From Symsagittifera roscoffensis (Eukaryota > Xenacoelomorpha > Acoela > Convolutidae): 64,000 nucleotides of DNA. Within the stretch, counting starts at the first letter, position 1; each line of letters opens with the position of its first letter. Positions 57,379 through 64,000 of the stretch are shown here, in pieces. A model generated the notes under the pieces. It had not been told where the DNA came from. It saw only the letters and a list, made by a program, of their open reading frames with translations, and searched no databases. A program made the translations under genes and the position numbers. The DNA is taken from contig NC_087066.1 of assembly GCF_963678635.1 (NCBI RefSeq), forward strand, positions 35,028,952 through 35,092,951, given 5' to 3'.

Positions 57379-58639
57379 CTGAACAAAACACAAAACGACG
57401 AAATTTCAATGAAAAACAAATATTACGATTTTGTAAAACATACAAGAAGCTGTGAAGACCATTCATTATCCACTTCGCTTAGAAACATAAGCTAACTTGG
57501 CTTATAAAAAAAAGATGCAAAATAAACAATTTTAAGTTTAAAAATTGCTTAAAGTATTTTTTTAAATTTACTGTTAAGCTTACCGCAAACAATCAATAAC
57601 TTTCCCCAAAAGTTAATGCCCAAAACTTATTCTATGAGTGTTTTTCATTTAATGAACATCACTTCAAAACTAATTCGAAACTTTGGTTACTCTTGGAATA
57701 CGTAACGTTGAGTAAGCGGAAATATTTTTTGAAGTAAATTTGACTATTGAATAATATAAATAATCTATTGGTTGAAGAATTTCAAGTTCTAGATAATGAA
57801 GACTCAATAATCCATGTTCAACAGCTGCTGCATTCAAGTTTACAGACTGATTTAACAACTGATTAATTCGACAACTGCGGTGATTTTAAATGAGTTTACT
57901 TAGAGTGGAACCTACACAAAAGCATATTTTTAGGAGTTTTTTTGGGTCACAAAGTTTGTAGGCCTAAATTGAACGATAATAATTTTGCTAAAATTTATTA
58001 GATAGAAATCGCTTTGTTTTTTTTTATGATATGACTTCAAATGCTAAAAAGTTTTTTTATATTATTTTTTCCAAATATGGAAGTGAGGAGGAATTTTGTC
58101 TTCAGGTTCTTTCTTTTTTAAAGCAAAACCGGTTATCATAAATAACCATTACAATATATTGGTTGATATACCATGTTCAAACATTTTCGGCCTTGGTTCG
58201 AATGGCATTGAATAAATTGATATAAATATCTGTGTACAGTAAAATATGTTGGAAAAGTTTGGCCTGCAAGCAAAAAAAAAAACAGCCGCAGCTTAATTCT
58301 CTTATATTTTTAAGTTGCAATAAAAACCACTCATACAATGCAAATTTAAAAAATGAAAATATAATGACAACACCCACACATATTCCGTTCTTATTTTTAA
58401 AGTAAAAATGTAAAACTTAATGCAAAATACAGATTTTTGAAAAAAAAAGTGTCTATTACAAAAATATTTTCTCTTCGAGTCAGGTTACTGGCGTAATTTC
58501 TATAACAAAAAATTTTGTCAGTGAAAAAAGTATGACAGCAGCATAGATTTATAGCCTATCCACTAAGATATGTGCCCTTTGGTTGAAATAAAAAATCTAG
58601 CTTTCGTTTCAAACTGAAATTAGGCAAGACAATTTATTT

Positions 58640-59140
58640 ATTGTTCCGACTTTCGAAGAAAACAGAATACTTATGCTCGGTGTGGTTTTTCTATTCAGTC
58701 AATTTTCACCGATTAAAAAATTTAATTTCAAAAAAACAATTATACCCCATTGAAGATATTTACTTCTTGAGTTCAAATGTCAAAAGATTTTCAACTCCGA
58801 TCATTTTTTTCAAAAGTTCTGGGGCTTGAAAATTGCCAAAATTGCCTGCCATGTTCTGAACTAAGTTATGCGCGCTTTGAAGATTTGATTGATAATGCTG
58901 AGAGCATCACGCGAAGTATTCATGCGTGGAGAAATATCCCGTACAACAAAATCGTTCCAAATTGAATAGAGGCTAGCTAATTGGTCGTATTAATTTCTTA
59001 CGACTCGAAATTTTGCTCTTTGATGTTGTCGAAAATGTATAGGTTTTCAATATTTTCTTTTCCCAAAAACTATTCGATATGAAATAAGGAACAGTCGGAT
59101 TGTTTAGGGCTTTGCTCTGATATACGAGCAGTCTCGTTTA
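58640..59140 (+). repeat. R-family interspersed repeat (forward, worn)
   Basis: Starts TTCCGACTTTCGAAGAAAAC with TATGCTCGGTGTGGTTTTTC and ends GGAACAGTCGGATTGTTTAG, GGCTTTGCTCTGATATACGA. The interior is heavily mutated. Confidence 0.6.
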
Positions 59141-60149
59141 TTTCTTAAATTGACTCGAAGCTATCTCAAAATAGACTCAAAGTTATTACAAATCCTTATG
59201 ATGATAGTAGCTGTTTAAAAATTATAAACCATAAAAAAACTTAAAACTAACATATTTTGAGACTATTTACAAGGCAGTCAGAACCTTCAGGGTAGTCAGA
59301 AATTTCGGACCCTGATATAAAAGCAGTTTTGTTATTCCAACTCTTGGGAGTGCTTTGGGTGTTTTTTTTATTCAGTCGTTTTTTGTCATTTGTAGAAAAT
59401 CTTTGTACTGAGCTCAGAAAAAATATGTTTCGCCTGTGACTTTTTTGTGCAGAGCTACATTAGATCGAATTTGGGAGTATTTTGAGGACTCCATTTCAAA
59501 TTGGGTTTATTAAAGCGTGCTACATGTTGTGCTAATGAGGCGTGGAAGCCTATTTAACAAGCCTTAGTAATTGTTCAAATTTTATGTGGGGCAAGTTTTT
59601 TTGGAATTTTTAACGTGTTGATAGAAATTTAGTACATTCTCGAGATATTTATAAAACGTGCGCGTGGGTATATATTTCCCAATAAAAGTTCTATAAAACA
59701 GTTTTATCATCAATTTTGAAACTTTATCATTTGTTATATTTGATCAGAAGATGATTTATTCCTTTTCGTGGCAGTCGGAATCTTCAGTGCTCTCCCTTGA
59801 TACTAGCAAACGTTCTATAGTCTCCGTTAGATTTTGACACCGTGAGCTAAAATTTTTAAATATGATCAAAGTGGAATGATTAATGCTATCCCTTTTTCTC
59901 AAAACGCTTACATAGGCTCCGAAATAACTTGGCTCAACAATCAGTTAAATTTTAATTGAGGAAAAGCCTGCTTCAGTTTAATTTGGCATTACTAGAAGCA
60001 ACAAAAATTATTTGAACATTGAGTGTAGCCTAAACATTCTGTTCCCTAAACAATAAACATTTAAGAGTAACAAGAAAGTCAAACTTTTCTTCTGATACAA
60101 TCATTTTTCCTCTTCATTTGGTTATTACTAACTACTTTTTCTTTTGAAA

Positions 60150-60520
60150 AATGATGATCAATTTGAGCTGGGTGTTTTTTCTCCAGACAAGTTTAGGTTT
60201 TTTAATTAGCAATTTCTTGTATCACCCGAAAAGTAATTTTTTATATTATTCGAAAGTATTGTGTCAAGAGCTCAATTTAAAAACTGTCTCGGCTGTAATT
60301 GTTTTCCGTAAAACTATGGGAATTTAAATGGGGTTACTTTATGGGGATACTTTACTTAGCGTAAATGAATGGTTTTGGAAACAATATTTAAAAAATTATT
60401 TTGTCCTTTTTTTTGAAAATTTTATATAATTTGTTAATTTGATGTGTTCGAAAACTATTTCAAAGACATTGAAGGAAGTCGGAAAAGTCAAATCTTGGCC
60501 CTGATACGAGCAATTTAGTT
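60150..60520 (+). repeat. R-family interspersed repeat (forward, shortened)
   Basis: Recognisable by GAGCTGGGTGTTTTTTCTCC at the start and GAAGTCGGAAAAGTCAAATC, TTGGCCCTGATACGAGCAAT at the end. Confidence 0.5.
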
Positions 60521-60824
60521 TAGGTTTTACAGTCTAAAATAAAAACTGCCTGTATCTATAGATCTAATCTTCTAGTCTATATTTCTAAAAAACATTTTTT
60601 AAATTGACACCCACACGCTATGTTAAGTTTACACTAATATAAAGATTCTATAGATTTTATAGTTATTCCAAAATAGATTTGAGTGGGATTAATTTGCCGA
60701 AAATAGATATCTTCAATGGTTTATAAACAACATTTGTTAAAAGCAAATATATTTCTATCGGCGAAAATTGACTGAAAAAAACACGAAAGCAGAAATATTC
60801 CGTTTCCTTCGAAAATCGGAACAG

Positions 60825-61120
60825 CAAGACTGCTCGTATCAAGGCAATACCCTGAATGTTTTGACTGCGTTTTAATTTCTATGGAGTAGTTTAAAATAAA
60901 AAAAATTGATAAAAAACAGAAAAAAAAAGTTAAAAAAACTTTTAATGTTTTTTTTGTTGAAAATCATCCCCCACACGCTATGTAGTGCAAAATGATAATT
61001 TTTGCATATATTGAAGTATTAAATAGACCAAAGAGCATGCCTCAACCCAATTTGGAACGATTTTTAATAGGAAATAAATGTCCGCCTACGCATTAATAGC
61101 ACGAAATATATCGCAGTTTG
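60825..61120 (-). repeat. R-family interspersed repeat (reverse, partial)
   Basis: Starts AGCAAGACTGCTCGTATCAA and includes AATCATCCCCCACACGCTAT and AGCACGAAATATATCGCAG. Confidence 0.55.
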
Positions 61121-62233
61121 CAATTGACTTGTAAATTTTAGACTAAACGAACTATATCCTATTCGGCCATTCAAAACAGTTCGCATCATAATCAATCTTA
61201 TGTTGAAATGAAGTTACGAAAGTGTTTGCCACCTTCAAAATTACACAATTGCTTGATGAATCTAAGGCTACAGTATTTGAATAAACAGAAACCAATAGAC
61301 CTTCCAGTACAAAAATAAGTATACGAAAAATTGAGAAGTTAGTTTGCAAAAATGAAGGAAGTCTGATGACATTTGAAACAATCTCTATTAATTGCAAAGT
61401 CATATTTGAATATAGAATTTTTGATAGGGCAGTTTTTCAGCTTACTATTTGGTCGACCAAATTTAATTTCCGAATTCTCCCTTTTTATAATTGTTAGCAA
61501 TTTAGTATTTACTGGGTCCCGAATAATCTTAACAACAAAATTGGAGTTCAAATGAATGGCTTAAAATAGTACCAAAAAGTTTCTTTGAGTGGCCAGGTTG
61601 CCGAATTACAGAATGCATCCACGAGGAAGTCTCCTTGATGTGCCTCGCTTTAAAAACCACCATGAAGAAATTGTTTGCTCTCTGATCATACAGTGGAAAA
61701 TCTACAGACTAGATAGTTCTCAGACTGCACGAATTCACCAGTTTTCTTACACACTTTGGCTGGTATGTAGGCCGGATTCTTGACTGCTTCAATCACAAAG
61801 CAGTCAACCGGCCAAGAAAGTAAGAAATGGAATAACATAAGCAGGTCAACTTTATCACCTTAGTTATGCTTTGATTGTATCTTTGATGACACTCAATTTC
61901 ACACACGGCCAATTTTCATCTCAATCGTAAATTTGGTATTAAGTTGACGGAATAGATCCGACTGTATAAGGAAGCCTCTTTAGTGCTGGATTAGATGAAT
62001 TTCTTAGTAATTATGACTTGGGGTGGGGGTGTGTTGCGCTTAGGAACTTAAGCGCATTGATGCAAGCTGGCAAGTTGGCACAAAAGTGGCGTGACTGGGC
62101 CTTTATTAGCTGATCTATTTGGTAGTTTGCTGTCGCAGGGAGCTAGAAGCTGAACTGGACGACCGGTTTAGATGCACCTCCGGGAAATTGGAGGGGTTTG
62201 AAGTTTTATTACGGATACTAGCAGAGGCAGCCT

Positions 62234-62251
62234 TTATCTCAGGTGAGATAA
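62234..62251. promoter_or_regulatory. Perfect 18-bp palindrome with two GATA motifs
   Basis: TTATCTCA-GG-TGAGATAA, a perfect inverted repeat in which each arm carries a GATA-factor core. It sits inside the receptor intron. A regulatory role is possible but only inferred from the motif. Confidence 0.3.
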
Positions 62252-63026
62252 GCTGACTCAAAGTTACATTTTCCTACTACTTCACGCCTACACTGTTATT
62301 CTTAGATAAATAAGTGACCAAAAATATGTTTTATGTAAATAATCCTGAGGTTCACAATTTGAAGCCCAGATTGAATTTAAGGGCTGTTGACCAAGGAAAC
62401 GACTTTGCCTCCAATAGTAAACTAACGTAGGCTTCAAAATTAAAATAAAGAGAGATGGAGAGAGGGGGTTAGAGTGGCGTCATGAGACCAAAGCGACCCC
62501 TAAAACCTATATTTTTTCACCTGATTTTATAACCAGGACTATTCTAAATCCAATGATTGATCTCAAGTTAAACAGAGTAAAAACGTGTTATCAAGAAAAA
62601 ACAAATTTGACATGGACAGCCAATTTTAAACAATTCATCATTTAAAAGCATCAGCTAATTTCTAATTATTACTTTCGAAATATTTGATAATGAAAGAATA
62701 CATGAGTGCATTGATACGCAGTTCGATTACTTTTTATTTTTGCGCAAATATCTATGGGGGCCAAACTATTATTTCCACACAAAGTTTTGTTTAGTCGAAT
62801 TATATTAGGTCAAGACTCTTAATGAACATACTACATACCAATATACGAAAGAATTTACAAAGATACGAGCTATTCAGAAACAAATTCTTTTTTTTGTTAA
62901 CTCTGAGAATTTGTTTTTGTGTGGTTGGTTGTGTGTGTTTGCGTGTAATATATATCACTGGGACGTAGGATGTAGAAAAGTGTCTGCAAAAAGTGCAACA
63001 AAAACAGCAAGAAGAAAAATACTCAC

Positions 63027-63141
63027 GGACGAAGTAGGGGTATAGCCATACGAGGAGGAAGAAGAGGACCTGCGGCAGCACCCACGTGGGCAGGATGGAC
63101 GTGAGTGCCTTCTGCTTTGTGAAGTTGTTCAGGTAGTGCAC
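63027..63141 (-). CDS. Aminergic GPCR exon encoding TM4 (internal exon)
   Basis: This internal exon belongs to a class A G-protein-coupled receptor of the muscarinic/histamine type, a plasma-membrane receptor for a small amine. The exon reads VHYLNNFTKQKALTSILPTW and then a hydrophobic helix ending WLYPYFV. The W after LPT fits the conserved TM4 tryptophan, and the W-x-x-PYFV end fits the TM4/extracellular loop 2 boundary of muscarinic receptors. On the minus strand it is preceded by TTTTATGTGTTAG and followed by a strong donor, GTGAGTAT. It is 115 nt long and leaves one base of a codon, which the next exon at 57378 completes. TM1-TM3 should lie beyond 64000. The reading frame runs open past the donor into intron sequence of no recognisable content, so the splice site sets the end. 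The family is well supported; the ligand is inference. Confidence 0.82.
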
Positions 63142-64000
63142 CTAACACATAAAAGACAAGTGATACTTCTAAACTAAGCATTGTTCCGTAAACGCATCCT
63201 GGAAAAGTTTACCCAATTTTTTTTCTCGCAAAAATGATGATGAAAAGATTAGTGCAATCAAAGTTCGAAATCCCACATATAATATCCCGCAATCAAAACC
63301 ATTCCAAATTGATTTCGAAGCAAAAACTTCAAACTATTTCTGAGTCAGATTAAATGCTCATAAATTAAATCATTAATTATCCCAAGTTGCCAAACATGCT
63401 TTTTTCAAATCCTCATATCTCTGCAAAAGATGATCCCAAAGAAAATTTGTTTTAAGTTTGAGCTCATGACATCAGCATTTTTCAGATGATTTCAAAAATG
63501 TTGTGAAAAATGACACGTAAAAAGATGAATTTTGTCTGAGAAAAAACGGTGCGAGAAACATTCCGAAAGTTGGAGCAAAAAATCCATTTTGATCAATTTT
63601 TTTTCAATGATGACCATACTTAAAAACTGTGAGTTAGTACTGTAAAAATCCTAATAAAAAAGTTAGGAGCATTCAATTTCGTTTTTTATTTTGTGTTGAT
63701 CTTGTACAAACCAAATACACTGCTAAAAAAAAATCAATTTGAAAGACAACAAATGAGTTAGTCTTCTTAAGGTGTTAGCAATTTTGGCAACATTATGACC
63801 TAATTCTTAATTGAACAAGACAGCTCGCATCAAGGCAAAGCTTTGAATGTTCCGACTGCAATTTAACTTCTTTGTAGTAATGGAATAAAATGATTGATTA
63901 AAAAACTGAAAAAAAAAATTCAAATTTTTTTTGATGTTTTTTTTTTGAAAAACATCCTCTCACAACGCTATGTAAAGTACAAACTGATAAGTTTTGGATA
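63142..64000 (-). other. Receptor intron upstream of the TM4 exon, with R-family pieces
   Basis: Ends with the acceptor TTTTATGTGTTAG at 63142. It contains a worn reverse R-family end near 63510-63570 and another reverse copy starting at about 63818 (ACAGCTCGCATCAAGGCAAA) that runs off the window. No exon is seen. Confidence 0.5.

Larger units (their letters stand above)
57379..63026 (-). other. Receptor intron (about 5.6 kb) with decayed R-family copies
   Basis: Starts with a strong donor (GTGAGTAT) and ends TTTTGTTCAG. It contains worn R-family pieces listed separately, plus AT-rich sequence. A perfect 18-bp palindrome TTATCTCAGGTGAGATAA, which carries two inverted GATA motifs, is at 62234-62251. 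I see no further receptor exon. Confidence 0.55.

Noticed and set aside
1-64000. CRISPR array, rRNA, tRNA gene or bacterial operon
   Set aside because: The regular repeats are contiguous satellites without unique spacers. No tRNA cloverleaf or rRNA core sequence was recognised, and the coding style is eukaryotic.

Overview
The window looks like nuclear DNA of an invertebrate animal. It is AT-rich, has spliced genes with GT-AG introns, carries a decayed Ty3/gypsy retroelement, a hairpin-bearing interspersed family and short-period satellites, and shows no bacterial-style operons. I cannot fix the phylum from sequence alone. The only host gene I can support is a class A (rhodopsin-like) aminergic receptor on the minus strand, closest in my judgement to muscarinic/histamine-type receptors. 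Its 5' exons (TM1-TM3) lie beyond the right edge.

Receptor gene, right to left: TM4 exon 63141-63027, TM5 exon 57378-57194, third-loop exons 56872-56584 and 56307-56256, then a ~15.9 kb intron to a terminal exon encoding TM6, TM7, the tail and the stop. Splice phases agree across all four junctions. The terminal exon is not single: related copies lie at 40358-40046, 37269-36957, 35059-34748, 26113-25801 and 23923-23699. Three are open with usable acceptors, one has a 1-bp deletion, and one has the 1-bp deletion plus an 87-bp deletion. The two copies nearest the gene encode the same protein.

Region by region: 1-1560 is a CTCGACC-rich satellite with a ~21-bp period. 1571-21285 is one long, badly decayed minus-strand Ty3/gypsy-type element with candidate LTRs at 1571-2254 and 20897-21285. 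From its 5' end it holds a long leader, gag with a CCHC knuckle, protease, reverse transcriptase (YVDD), RNase H, a gutted integrase, a macro-domain-like segment and about 7.5 kb of further coding remnants that include an SGNH-hydrolase-like piece. 21.3-45.2 kb is a mosaic of satellite blocks (S), receptor terminal-exon units (E), LTR-like blocks (B), two partial copies of the gypsy 5' end, a poly-G/poly-C MITE-like element in three copies, and two recent tandem duplications (1,745 bp and ~2.2 kb). 45.2-64 kb is receptor intron and exon sequence. The introns hold an interspersed family with the hairpin ATCAGGGC-GAA-GCCCTGAT in both orientations and a degenerate tandem repeat at 48.3-50.5 kb.

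The genes do not form a pathway. The biological theme is a receptor gene whose last exon has been amplified together with transposon and satellite DNA, which could give alternative 3' ends or simply a graveyard of duplicates.
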